Source of the DNA: Nitrospiraceae bacterium
GTDB taxonomy: Bacteria > Nitrospirota > Nitrospiria > Nitrospirales > UBA8639
DNA length: 64,000 nt
Assembly: GCA_020632635.1 (NCBI GenBank)
Contig: JACKFE010000006.1
Coordinates: 69,113 to 133,112, forward strand
Direction of reading: 5' to 3'
This document shows, piece by piece, positions 25,426 through 34,077 of the stretch (position 1 is the first letter of the stretch; each line of letters starts with the position of its first letter). The notes beneath the pieces were generated by a model that saw only the letters and a list, made by a program, of their open reading frames with translations, was not told the origin of the DNA and made no database searches. The position numbers and the translations under genes are program-made.

Positions 25426-27201
25426 GTGAAACGAACCCATCATTGTGGAGCACTCAGCCACACCCACGTCGCACAACACGTGACCTTAGTCGGATGGGTC
25501 GCCGGTCGTCGAGACCATGGAGGCATTATCTTTTTGGATCTGCGGGATCGCTATGGCCTGACGCAAATTGTCTTTGACTCCGAACAGAACGCGCAACTGC
25601 ACAAACAAGCCGATCGTCTTCGAAACGAATATGTCATTGAAGTGACAGGAACCGTGATCAAGCGACCGGAAGGGTCAGCCAATCCCCACCTCCCTACAGG
25701 GGAAATCGAAGTCTGCACCGACTCCCTTACTGTCCTGAATGAAGCGAAACCCTTACCCTTTGCCATCGAAGATGAAGTCAATGCCACGGAATTTCTTCGA
25801 TTAAAATATCGCTATCTGGATTTACGGCGCCCTCGCATGCAAGATCTCCTTAAACTGCGAAGCCAGGTCTCCCATGTGGTCCGAGATTATCTGCATCGGC
25901 AGGATTTTGTTGAGGTCGAAACCCCGATCCTCACCAAAAGCACACCGGAAGGGGCCAGGGATTATTTAGTGCCTAGCCGAGTTAATCCGGGTGAATTCTT
26001 TGCCCTTCCTCAATCCCCCCAATTATTTAAACAAATTTTAATGATTGGAGGAACTGACCGCTACTATCAAATCGCCAGATGTTTCCGTGACGAAGATTTG
26101 CGTCTGGATCGACAACCCGAATTCACTCAAATTGATTTGGAAATGTCGTTCGTTGACCGGGAAGATATCATGCATCTGACGGAATCCATGATTCGATTGA
26201 TCTTCCAAGAAACCAAACAGATCACCCTACCCTCCCCCTTTCCCCGCTTGACCTTTGAACAAGCGATGGAACGCTATGGCACCGATAAGCCGGATCTGCG
26301 GTTCGACCTACCGCTACACTCACTACGCGACTTCGCGAAAACGTGCGATTTTAAAGTATTTCGCAGTGCGGTGGAAAATGGAGGATTGGTCAACGCACTC
26401 ATTGTTCCTGGTGGCGGAACATTCACTCGGAATCGGATTGACAACCTTATTGACACAGCCAAGGAATTCGGCGCGAAAGGATTGGCCTGGGTCAAAATCA
26501 ATGGAGATGGCTCATTGGATTCGTCCATTGCCAAATTTCTCAACGGACCGGCACTGCGAGCGGCTCTTCCCGCCTCTCAACCAGGAGATTTGCTCCTCTT
26601 TATCGCTGACCAAGCCTCGGTCGTATATCACGTGCTTGGAAGACTCCGGCTCCTTTTGGGTGAAGAACTGAAACTCATTGACCGGACCCAATGGAAACCC
26701 CTATGGGTCATCGATTTTCCCATGTTCGAGTATAACCAGACGGATCAACGATATGTGGCGCTGCATCACCCCTTCACATCACCCCATGCAAATGACATAT
26801 CGCTACTGGAGACAAATCCGTTACAAGCCAAAACGCTAGCCTATGACTTTGTGCTCAATGGATTTGAACTAGGAGGCGGGAGTATCCGTATTCATTCCCC
26901 GAAAATCCAGGAACGCATTTTTGATTTGCTCAACATTTCAAAAGAAGAAGCCAGGGAAAAATTTGGGTTTTTGCTGGATGCCTTGGAGTCGGGAGCCCCA
27001 CCACATGGGGGCATTGCGTTGGGATTGGATCGATTCATTATGCTTCTGGGGCAAACGGAATCGATTCGAGATGTGATTCCCTTCCCCAAAACGCAGAAAG
27101 CCCAATGTTTAATGACAGCAGCCCCCTCGGAAGTCTCGGCCGGACAGTTACAAGAATTGTCCATTCGCAGCACGGCAAAAAAACCAGGGCCTGCGTCCTA
27201 A
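25426..27201 (+). CDS. aspS: Aspartyl-tRNA synthetase
   Basis: 591 residues from a GTG with AAGGAAGG upstream. It is a class IIb synthetase: an N-terminal OB-fold anticodon-binding domain (T-L-V-G-W-V-A-G-R-R-D-H-G-G), the catalytic core with motif 2 F-R-D-E-D-L-R-L-D-R-Q-P-E-F-T-Q, a bacterial GAD insertion (about 290-420), and motif 3 G-L-D-R-F-I-M-L. Whether it also charges tRNA-Asn cannot be decided from this sequence alone. Its 3' end overlaps by 4 bases the stop of the convergent oxidoreductase gene. Confidence 0.97.
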   Translation: MKRTHHCGALSHTHVAQHVTLVGWVAGRRDHGGIIFLDLRDRYGLTQIVFDSEQNAQLHKQADRLRNEYVIEVTGTVIKRPEGSANPHLPTGEIEVCTDSLTVLNEAKPLPFAIEDEVNATEFLRLKYRYLDLRRPRMQDLLKLRSQVSHVVRDYLHRQDFVEVETPILTKSTPEGARDYLVPSRVNPGEFFALPQSPQLFKQILMIGGTDRYYQIARCFRDEDLRLDRQPEFTQIDLEMSFVDREDIMHLTESMIRLIFQETKQITLPSPFPRLTFEQAMERYGTDKPDLRFDLPLHSLRDFAKTCDFKVFRSAVENGGLVNALIVPGGGTFTRNRIDNLIDTAKEFGAKGLAWVKINGDGSLDSSIAKFLNGPALRAALPASQPGDLLLFIADQASVVYHVLGRLRLLLGEELKLIDRTQWKPLWVIDFPMFEYNQTDQRYVALHHPFTSPHANDISLLETNPLQAKTLAYDFVLNGFELGGGSIRIHSPKIQERIFDLLNISKEEAREKFGFLLDALESGAPPHGGIALGLDRFIMLLGQTESIRDVIPFPKTQKAQCLMTAAPSEVSAGQLQELSIRSTAKKPGPAS

Positions 27202-28229
27202 ATCTCAGCCACGTTTAACACTATGGAATGCAATCCGGTTGCCCCGGCAGGTTGAGGGCGGGCAATTTCAGATGTCTGCACTTTTCCCTTCACATCAATG
27301 GCCCGGACAAACACCATGTGCTTTCCCGGCTTTCCTGGTCTCCAATCATAATTCCAGATCACCCACGTATAGGGAGAGAGCGGTGGCTCGATCTCAGCCG
27401 AAACCCAGGTTTTCTCCTGATCAAAACTCAGCTGAACTTCGGCAATCGTCTCAGGCCCTCCATATGCCACGCCGCGTAAACGATGCTGTGCACCCTGCAA
27501 GGTCTGGTAATGCCCCGGACTATCGATGCGAGAAAAAATGTGGATTCGGGCATCATCCGTCCATCCCTTCTGCTGCCAATACCCCTGATAGTCCCCGTTA
27601 TACACCTCAATTTCCGTAATCCATTTGACATTTTTAATCCCATATAAGCCCGGCACCAATAGCCGGACCGGATAGCCATGGTCCTTGGGAAGTTTCTCTC
27701 CATTCATTAAATAGGCAATCATGACGTCATCTTGCATAGCCCTCGTAAAGGAAATACTGTCATGATACCCATCGGCCGCACGAAAAATTACGTCCCGCGC
27801 GGTTTCTTCATCTGCACCTGCTTCCTGGAGAAGAGCCTTCAATGAAATCCCTCTCCAAATAGCTGTACCCAAACTGGTCCCTCCAGGAAGCGTATCAATA
27901 CACATCAAAGTAACAGCTTGATCAAAGGACTCCCGATTCAGGATATCCCGCCATTTGAGGACCATAGGGTTGATCACAGCCCCTTTGACGATCATTTGCC
28001 ATTGTTCCACATCCAGATCTCGCGTGAAATTATAGGAGGCATCCATGAAATTCACGGTATAAAACTTGTCATTGGGGGTAAAATACACGGTATCCCGAGG
28101 AGGCACCGCAAACATGGAACCCAGATCACAACCGGGAACACCCAGACTCAGTGCAGACAGCCCCCCAAGCTTGAAGAACGTCCGGCGAGCAAGAGGCCAG
28201 GAAAATGGAGAAAATGAGAATACAGGCAT
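27198..28229 (-). CDS. Tat-exported molybdopterin oxidoreductase, sulfite oxidase family
   Basis: 343 residues. The N-terminus has a twin-arginine motif (A-R-R-T-F-F-K-L-G-G), then L-S-A-L-S-L-G-V and P-G-C. The Mo-binding domain carries the ligand Cys in L-M-C-I-D-T-L-P-G-G near 110, D-G-Y-H-D-S-I-S-F and the block H-G-Y-P-V-R-L-L-V-P-G. A C-terminal immunoglobulin-like dimerisation domain (V-R-G-V-A-Y-G-G...W-N-Y-D-W-R-P-G) follows, as in sulfite oxidase. It is periplasmic and probably folded with cofactor before export. The substrate may be sulfite or another oxyanion. It is convergent with aspS. Confidence 0.88.
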   Translation of the reverse strand: MPVFSFSPFSWPLARRTFFKLGGLSALSLGVPGCDLGSMFAVPPRDTVYFTPNDKFYTVNFMDASYNFTRDLDVEQWQMIVKGAVINPMVLKWRDILNRESFDQAVTLMCIDTLPGGTSLGTAIWRGISLKALLQEAGADEETARDVIFRAADGYHDSISFTRAMQDDVMIAYLMNGEKLPKDHGYPVRLLVPGLYGIKNVKWITEIEVYNGDYQGYWQQKGWTDDARIHIFSRIDSPGHYQTLQGAQHRLRGVAYGGPETIAEVQLSFDQEKTWVSAEIEPPLSPYTWVIWNYDWRPGKPGKHMVFVRAIDVKGKVQTSEIARPQPAGATGLHSIVLNVAEI

Positions 28230-28330
28230 AGACTTTAAGCATATTATCTAATACCCTTGCATATTGGGCAACCCCAATGTCAGAGGGCTCGAACACGATC
28301 ACCTCCAGCTTGTAGCAAAGGGAAATCACG

Positions 28331-29374
28331 ATGCGAATCTTAGTGACCGGCGGAGCAGGCTTTTTAGGCAGCCACTTATGTGAATCGCTTATTCATCAAC
28401 ACCATGAGGTCATTTGTTTGGATAACCTCCTGACTGGCCGCGCAGAAAATATTGCCCCTCTCCTTGGGCATCCAAGATTTTCCTTCGTTCACTATAATGT
28501 TTGTGACTATCTCCATGTGGATGGCACCTTAGATGGTGTCCTTCATTTTGCCTCACCAGCCAGTCCACAAGATTATCTAGAATATCCTATTGCCACGCTC
28601 AAGGTCGGAGCACTCGGAACTCATAAAGCCCTAGGATTAGCGAAAGCCAAGAATGCCAGGTTTGTCTTGGCCAGCACATCAGAAGTGTATGGAGATCCTC
28701 TGGTCAATCCCCAGCCGGAAACCTATTGGGGGAATGTCAATCCCGTTAGTCCGCGAGGGGTTTATGATGAAGCCAAACGATTTGCGGAAGCCCTGACCAC
28801 GGCTTACCATCGATACCATGGTGTCGATACCCGTATAGTAAGAATTTTTAACACCTTCGGTCCGCGGATGCGCCCCAACGACGGGCGCGTAGTTTCCAAT
28901 TTCATTGTTCAAGCATTGGAAGGACTACCCTTGACCGTTTATGGAAAGGGAACGCAGACGCGAAGCTTTTGCTATGTGGATGATATGGTGGCTGGCATTC
29001 TCGCATTATTGCAGGCCCCACCCGATAATCCCACACACGATGCTCAATTTCACACTGAAGTTCGGATGGCCAGGACTCCGGCTAATCCTGAATCCATTCA
29101 TGCGCCCACTAATATTGGCAACCCACAGGAATTGTCTATTCTGGAGATTGCCAATACCATCATCCAACTGACGCAGTCTCCAAGCATCATCGACTTCCAA
29201 TCTCTTCCCATCGACGATCCTAAAATCCGTCGCCCGGATATTCGAAAAGCCCAGACTCTGCTTAAATGGAACCCCCAAGTCGATCTGGAGCTTGGGATAC
29301 AGAATACCATTCAATATTTCCGTTCCCTTATGACGTCCAACCCAAGCCGTCCCCAATCGAGGCTAACTGGATAA
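28331..29374 (+). CDS. UDP-glucuronate decarboxylase-like NAD-dependent epimerase
   Basis: 347 residues of the extended SDR family. The N-terminal Rossmann motif T-G-G-A-G-F-L-G-S-H is at residues 7-16. The catalytic Y-D-E-A-K (Y-x-x-x-K) is near 147, and S-T-S-E-V-Y-G-D-P precedes it. F-N-T-F-G-P-R-M and R-S-F-C-Y-V-D-D-M complete the pattern of UDP-xylose synthase (UXS), which makes UDP-xylose for surface sugars. The protein carries a 30-residue insertion before I-G-N-P. No glycosyltransferase neighbours support the pathway. It starts at ATG after G-G-G-A-A-A. Confidence 0.88.
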   Translation: MRILVTGGAGFLGSHLCESLIHQHHEVICLDNLLTGRAENIAPLLGHPRFSFVHYNVCDYLHVDGTLDGVLHFASPASPQDYLEYPIATLKVGALGTHKALGLAKAKNARFVLASTSEVYGDPLVNPQPETYWGNVNPVSPRGVYDEAKRFAEALTTAYHRYHGVDTRIVRIFNTFGPRMRPNDGRVVSNFIVQALEGLPLTVYGKGTQTRSFCYVDDMVAGILALLQAPPDNPTHDAQFHTEVRMARTPANPESIHAPTNIGNPQELSILEIANTIIQLTQSPSIIDFQSLPIDDPKIRRPDIRKAQTLLKWNPQVDLELGIQNTIQYFRSLMTSNPSRPQSRLTG

Positions 29375-29510
29375 TAGGACGAAATTTTGCGAGCTAGTTT
29401 GTGTGGGGCTATGCCGACCTCCACGGTAGACTTTCGAGGTTGATTTTTCTACACTGAAAGTCCCCCGTTTAAATCACAACTCATCATCAGCTGGATCCCA
29501 GGAGGCCCCA

Positions 29511-30653
29511 ATGCCACACAGGTTGGCTCGTCTACTGTTCTTCCCTCTAGTCATTTTTCTCTTCGCCAGCACCCTTCCAAAAGACGCTCTAGCGGTAGAT
29601 TTTGTCATTGTCGGCCCTCGTGCCGTCGGGATGGGGGGAGCAGGCGTCGCCGTCACCACGGACTCACTTGCCACCTATTGGAATCCGGCTGGCTTGGCTT
29701 TGACCTCAACGGTTGATATTCGCCTTCAAGCATCGGCTCAGGGAATCGACCGATTGGATCTTCGAGAAACCCTGGAAGATATCGATGACATTGATCGCAC
29801 CGACAGGTCCGCTACGAATCAAGCTCGATTACAGGCCCTGTTAAATGATCTAAACGGCGCATCCCTCTCAGCGCTGGCCGCAGTAGGAGCCTATTTCAAA
29901 GGGCATTGGGGGGATCATGCCTTGGGCCTGAATATTTCCAATGTCGGAACAGGCGGTCCATTCAACTCGACTCCCCTCACAGTGGTAGACACCGGAACGC
30001 GATTGAATATTAGTGGACAATTACAAGTAAATTATCTGGAGGCCAGGCAAATTGCGGCATCCTATGCCTATGCCTTTTGGGAGAAAAAGATTTCGCTGGG
30101 GGTCACGGGAAAAATCATCCACGGTGTAGCCTATCGGCGGGGAATTACGGTCGATGATGCCGATGACACATTTGACATTTCCGACGAACTCAAAAATGCC
30201 AAAAAATCCTATGAAGTCGGCATTGATGCAGGAGCCCTGATCACTCCCATTCCCTGGTTACGGTTGGGGATTGTGGGGAAAGATCTGAATACGCCTTCAT
30301 TCAAAACGCCGGCTGGCGGCGAGTTTAAACTTCGCCCACAAGCACGTGCAGGTCTCGCACTCCTGCCATTTGACTCAACCACCATCACGGTTGATGCGGA
30401 TCTCACCAAAAACAAAACCTTATTGCCTGGCATTCGCAGCCGAGTTCTCAGCCTGGGAGTGGAGCAAGGCCTCTTTGATGTGGTCTTCCTCCGAGGGGGT
30501 GTTTTAAAAAATATAGAAGATGCCAAAACCCGATTGACTCCAACCGCTGGCCTAGGGATTTCACTCTGGTCCCTGCGATTGGATGTCGGAGCCGGATATG
30601 ATTTCGATCAACGCGGCGCATTGGGTGCCTTTTCACTGGGAATGACCTTTTAG
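29511..30653 (+). CDS. TraF-like (FadL/PorV-type) outer-membrane barrel protein
   Basis: 380 residues with a Sec signal (L-A-R-L-L-F-F-P-L-V-I-F-L-F-A, cleavage after A-L-A). The mature protein opens with the family signature V-G-P-R-A-V-G-M-G-G-A-G-V-A, then a Y-W-N-P-A-G-L-A-L motif, and alternates beta strands to a C-terminal F-S-L-G-M-T-F ending in Phe, as in outer-membrane barrels. It matches the TraF_2 group, named after a conjugation gene, but there is no conjugation locus here. It is likely a hydrophobic-compound channel or assembly factor; the substrate is unknown. A GGAGG site precedes the ATG. Confidence 0.75.
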   Translation: MPHRLARLLFFPLVIFLFASTLPKDALAVDFVIVGPRAVGMGGAGVAVTTDSLATYWNPAGLALTSTVDIRLQASAQGIDRLDLRETLEDIDDIDRTDRSATNQARLQALLNDLNGASLSALAAVGAYFKGHWGDHALGLNISNVGTGGPFNSTPLTVVDTGTRLNISGQLQVNYLEARQIAASYAYAFWEKKISLGVTGKIIHGVAYRRGITVDDADDTFDISDELKNAKKSYEVGIDAGALITPIPWLRLGIVGKDLNTPSFKTPAGGEFKLRPQARAGLALLPFDSTTITVDADLTKNKTLLPGIRSRVLSLGVEQGLFDVVFLRGGVLKNIEDAKTRLTPTAGLGISLWSLRLDVGAGYDFDQRGALGAFSLGMTF

Positions 30654-30718
30654 CTTCATCGCCTCCTGACCTTCTCCTGAAACAAGGGGAAGAAGCAGTC
30701 AAAAAAGGAACCCACAGA

Positions 30719-32206
30719 TCATGGATGGCAATACGACTTCATCTCGTTCATGTAAGTGCGAAAGGGATCAGCCATAACAAAGACCGGGCTGCCACGGAAT
30801 TGCAGGACTGACCAATTGATGACATAGGGAGGCACACGCCGGCCTGCAGGATGGTCGGCCAAGCTGGGAAACAAACGAGGTTCAGCTTGCATAGTTAGAT
30901 AACGAATGGCTTCTCCCCGAGCAAAGGCACGGGTGTTTCTCGGAGGCACGGACTTGGCAAGGGTCACCGCTTCATCAGTCATGAAGCGTGGAGCATGCCC
31001 CTCATCCGTCAATGCGTGGTACAGGCCTTCCTGTTGGTTGACGTTATGATATTCCAGGTCCAGGCTCTTGAGCCACGGATCGCCCCATTCCACCTGTTCG
31101 GCTTCTCGAAATTGAGCCAAGAGCCAGAGCTTGGATGCCCAATCCACACGGCCGACTACGGCCTCATACCCACCGCGCAAGTCCCTTATCACCGCTTCCC
31201 AGTGTGCGAGGACCCAATCAGTCTCATCATCCTGCCCTGCATAGTGTTTGGCGGCGGCAGCCCAAAATATTTCTTGCACGTCCAACGCAGACAGCACCTT
31301 CCCGGTAGACAGGGTCATGAACCATTGACGGCTTTGATCGTGCGACAGATCGCGCAAGACCTGAACCGGGTCATCCAGATCAAGGCCTTGAGGGACATGG
31401 CCCTCTTCAATGAGTTGAAGCACCAGGCCGGTGGTGCCCATTTTTAAGAGAGTAGCTTCCTCAGCCATGTTGGAATCGCCCATTAATAAATGTAGACGTC
31501 TGAATCGGTTCGGATCGGCTAGCGGTTCATCCCGTGTATTTACAATTGCGCGATTATGTTGTACCCATTCAAAGAAATCGTTCACAATAAAATCGGGCCG
31601 CTGGGAAATTTGAAAGACGATATCGGATGGTCTCGCATTGTTTGATCGTGGCCTGACGAGGCCTTCGATATCTTCCAACTCAATCCATCCTTCCAGATTT
31701 CTGCTCATGCCTATGCGACCGGCTCCGGTAAAGACCTGCCGGGTAACCAAAAATGGAATCAGTTGTCCCAACCCGCGCTGGGTAAAGGGAAACTCCCGAG
31801 AAACCAAATAATTTTCATGACACCCAAAGGTGGCACCCGTTTCATGATCCACATTATTTTTGATAATGGACACCTGATCTGCAAGACCTAATTCCTCCAG
31901 GCAATCTTGAATAAGACAATCCCCTGACCGATCGAAGGTCAAGAGATCCCAAAGCGAATGACATTCCGGTGAGGCAAACTCAAGATGCCCCATATCCACA
32001 TACATTCGTCCGCCGTTCAGCAAAAATCCCCCGTTACCTGGCGGTTCGTCATAGCCTCGATAGTGCAGATCAATGACGCCATGCTTTTTGGCGGTAAAGA
32101 GATGATCGATGACCCGATGGGCGATCCAGGAAGGTGACAATTCCGGCTGGTCCGATTTGATCAACAACCCATATTCGGTTTCCAATCCGAAAATACGATT
32201 ATACAT
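30719..32206 (-). CDS. pafA: Pup ligase PafA homologue (UBact ligase)
   Basis: 495 residues. PafA joins the tag's C-terminal Glu to target lysines using ATP. The carboxylate-amine ligase fold shows F-G-L-E-T-E-Y-G at residues 6-13, N-G-G-R-M-Y-V-D-M-G-H-L-E-F-A-S-P-E-C near 65-83 with the catalytic Asp, and I-K-N-N-V-D and G-C-H-E-N-Y-L-V. The short Y-V-D-M-G-H form and absence of the Dop-type insertion point to PafA over Dop. It is the last gene of the proteasome run, 23 bases after prcA. Confidence 0.93.
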   Translation of the reverse strand: MYNRIFGLETEYGLLIKSDQPELSPSWIAHRVIDHLFTAKKHGVIDLHYRGYDEPPGNGGFLLNGGRMYVDMGHLEFASPECHSLWDLLTFDRSGDCLIQDCLEELGLADQVSIIKNNVDHETGATFGCHENYLVSREFPFTQRGLGQLIPFLVTRQVFTGAGRIGMSRNLEGWIELEDIEGLVRPRSNNARPSDIVFQISQRPDFIVNDFFEWVQHNRAIVNTRDEPLADPNRFRRLHLLMGDSNMAEEATLLKMGTTGLVLQLIEEGHVPQGLDLDDPVQVLRDLSHDQSRQWFMTLSTGKVLSALDVQEIFWAAAAKHYAGQDDETDWVLAHWEAVIRDLRGGYEAVVGRVDWASKLWLLAQFREAEQVEWGDPWLKSLDLEYHNVNQQEGLYHALTDEGHAPRFMTDEAVTLAKSVPPRNTRAFARGEAIRYLTMQAEPRLFPSLADHPAGRRVPPYVINWSVLQFRGSPVFVMADPFRTYMNEMKSYCHP

Positions 32207-32229
32207 AGCCAGGAGATATCCTCAACAGG

Positions 32230-33048
32230 TTAGGGGGCAGGCTGAAACCAAACCGGCAGGAGGGCTTGGAGCTCTTCGCCAGCCAACACTCGATACGTCT
32301 CCATCGCACTCACGGTGCGGTCCAGAAGCACACATTCCAACGTTTCCTTCTGGAGAGTTTCTTGAAGACGTCGATGAACCACCTCTTCATCCGGCAGAGG
32401 GCCAGGAAACGCTTTACCCTCCCGCTTATTTTCTTGGCTTTCCTCTCCTTCATCTTGAGAATCCGCTTGCAGCAGACTGGCCAATCCCCAAAACTGCAGC
32501 GCTTGGTTGAACGCCTCAGGCAGAGTCTCGGGAATCACTCGTTTCTTCCATTCATCTTGAAGGATTTTTTCGAGAGCCGGTCTGGCAACCAGCACTCCCA
32601 TATCTGACCGTTCTTCGAACAACCCATCATAATTTGTCGTAAAGATACGATCTTTTCCCGGCACCTTACCTACCTCGGCCAGCAATATTTTGACAATATA
32701 GGGGGCACGAAAAATCTCTTCAAACGCCTGCTTCACTAACGGGGCCACCCCATTTTTGGTAAGCCGGGAGGCCGTCACGTCCAAAGGCGAGCGTTGAAAC
32801 CCTTCCACGTGCGCTAAATCCAGCAAGGAAAATCTCACCTTTTCCAAGTCGGCCGGATGTCCCATGCCGCCTAAAGCAATCCGATCGTAAATTTCATAGA
32901 GTTTCGGGGTCCCGCGATGAACGGTTAGCAACAAGATTCCTTGCGTATAGGAAATGGCAATCAAGGGATTGCCCTGAATAAACTGATCATCCAAATACTG
33001 CCGGCGATTGCCGACGGCCTCAACCCATCGATAGGGTTCCTCATACAT
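32230..33048 (-). CDS. prcA: 20S proteasome alpha subunit
   Basis: 272 residues. It forms the outer rings that gate the core and bind the ATPase. Fits: Y-E-E-P-Y-R-W-V-E-A near the N-terminus, I-S-Y-T-Q-G-I-L-L-L-T, a Y-D-R-I-A-L-G-G-M-G-H strand, and an A-P-L-V-K-Q-A-F helix. No catalytic Thr is present, as expected for alpha. An acidic, low-complexity segment (D-E-G-E-E-S-Q-E-N-K) near residue 205 interrupts the C-terminal part and is not typical. It overlaps prcB by 8 bases, indicating coupled translation. Confidence 0.92.
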   Translation of the reverse strand: MYEEPYRWVEAVGNRRQYLDDQFIQGNPLIAISYTQGILLLTVHRGTPKLYEIYDRIALGGMGHPADLEKVRFSLLDLAHVEGFQRSPLDVTASRLTKNGVAPLVKQAFEEIFRAPYIVKILLAEVGKVPGKDRIFTTNYDGLFEERSDMGVLVARPALEKILQDEWKKRVIPETLPEAFNQALQFWGLASLLQADSQDEGEESQENKREGKAFPGPLPDEEVVHRRLQETLQKETLECVLLDRTVSAMETYRVLAGEELQALLPVWFQPAP

Positions 33049-33829
33049 GACTGACCACCTTTTCTGCGTACAGATCTTTTAACTGATCAACAGAAATCGT
33101 CTGCACGCCTTTTGCCGTGATACGTTTGACCACGGGATAGAGTTTCGCTTGCGGATTGACCCCACCAGTGGCTGAATCAAATTCGGCTGCGCTGGTCAGT
33201 AAACGCAAAACCAATGTCAGGGCATGGCTCTCGGAATACGAGGCAATGGGGCCAGTGCCCCATTGATTGAGATAAAACATGATTCCCCGAATGGTCGAGG
33301 AGCCTGACCCAGATACCGCATAATCCACGCCCTCAAATTCCGCACCCAAGATATCGTAGAAAAAAATCTTTCCAGCTCCGTCCTGAAAGTCATACCCAGC
33401 AAAAATCGGCACCACAGCTCCTGTCCCAGCCAAGGCTGCCGGAGCGTTATTTTTCAGCAAGGTGGATAAGGCTCGCAATTTTCCTTCAAAACTCAAATCC
33501 TGGAGCTGGCTCCGTCGATAGTATTTAAAGGAATGCTCCAAGACACGAGCCATTTCAAAAGCCGTGGCTGGAACTCCGGCAATGGCTAGGACGGAATATC
33601 GATCGATTTCCAATACCTTATCCGTACGGTCATACATCACCAGATTACCGGCAGTGGCTCGACGATCACCGGCCACCAACACCCCATCCTGATATTTCAA
33701 CGCCAATACGGTAGTCCCAGTGGTCAGAGGAGGGGCATCGCTCCCGGCAAACGACCGCCCGTTACCCTGATGGGAAAACTCATACCCCTGCTTTTTCAAT
33801 AATTGAAAAAAATCCCCCTGGTTTCCCAT
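33041..33829 (-). CDS. prcB: 20S proteasome beta subunit
   Basis: 262 residues from the ATG at 33829, 5 bases after the UBact stop. A long upstream frame to 34033 would overlap UBact and was not used. The propeptide is 38 residues; maturation at L-T-T-G|T-T-V-L exposes the catalytic Thr39. V-A-G-D-R-R-A-T-A-G-N and G-S-G-S-S-T confirm the beta fold. It is the peptidase of the core. It overlaps prcA by 8 bases, so the two subunits are likely made in a fixed ratio. Confidence 0.95.
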   Translation of the reverse strand: MGNQGDFFQLLKKQGYEFSHQGNGRSFAGSDAPPLTTGTTVLALKYQDGVLVAGDRRATAGNLVMYDRTDKVLEIDRYSVLAIAGVPATAFEMARVLEHSFKYYRRSQLQDLSFEGKLRALSTLLKNNAPAALAGTGAVVPIFAGYDFQDGAGKIFFYDILGAEFEGVDYAVSGSGSSTIRGIMFYLNQWGTGPIASYSESHALTLVLRLLTSAAEFDSATGGVNPQAKLYPVVKRITAKGVQTISVDQLKDLYAEKVVSHV

Positions 33830-33834
33830 ACCGC

Positions 33835-34068
33835 TTATTCTCCCGTCCGCTGACGATAACGCTCTGCCTGCTTGGGATCCACCTTGCGCATCCGTTTCAA
33901 TAAATTGTCTTTTGAGGGAGAATTGATATCTGGCCGTGCGGGCCCCGTCTCCGGTTCCCGATGCCCGGGAGGTTTCCCCAATGGATCCACTGGACGCTCC
34001 CGTCGTTCCCATTCCGCCAGATTCGTTTCCCAAGCACTGCCCCTATCCCGAGATCGCCGTTGTATCAT
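33835..34068 (-). CDS. ubact: Pup-like protein tag (UBact)
   Basis: 77 residues. It is the small disordered tag added to substrates for the proteasome. It is hydrophilic and Pro/Arg-rich, with the UBact C-terminal part N-L-L-K-R-M-R-K-V-D-P followed by R-Y-R-Q-R-T-G-E. Actinobacterial Pup often ends in Gln and must be deamidated by Dop. Here the last codon is GAA, so the tag should be ligation-ready. A perfect TAAGGAGG site lies 5 bases before its ATG, 9 bases after dop. It has no fold similarity to ubiquitin. UBact was described from Nitrospirae. Confidence 0.93.
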   Translation of the reverse strand: MIQRRSRDRGSAWETNLAEWERRERPVDPLGKPPGHREPETGPARPDINSPSKDNLLKRMRKVDPKQAERYRQRTGE

Positions 34069-34077
34069 GAATCCTCC

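Noticed and set aside
33830..34033. Extended start of the proteasome beta gene
   Set aside because: It would overlap the UBact gene out of frame. The ATG at 33829 gives the expected propeptide length.
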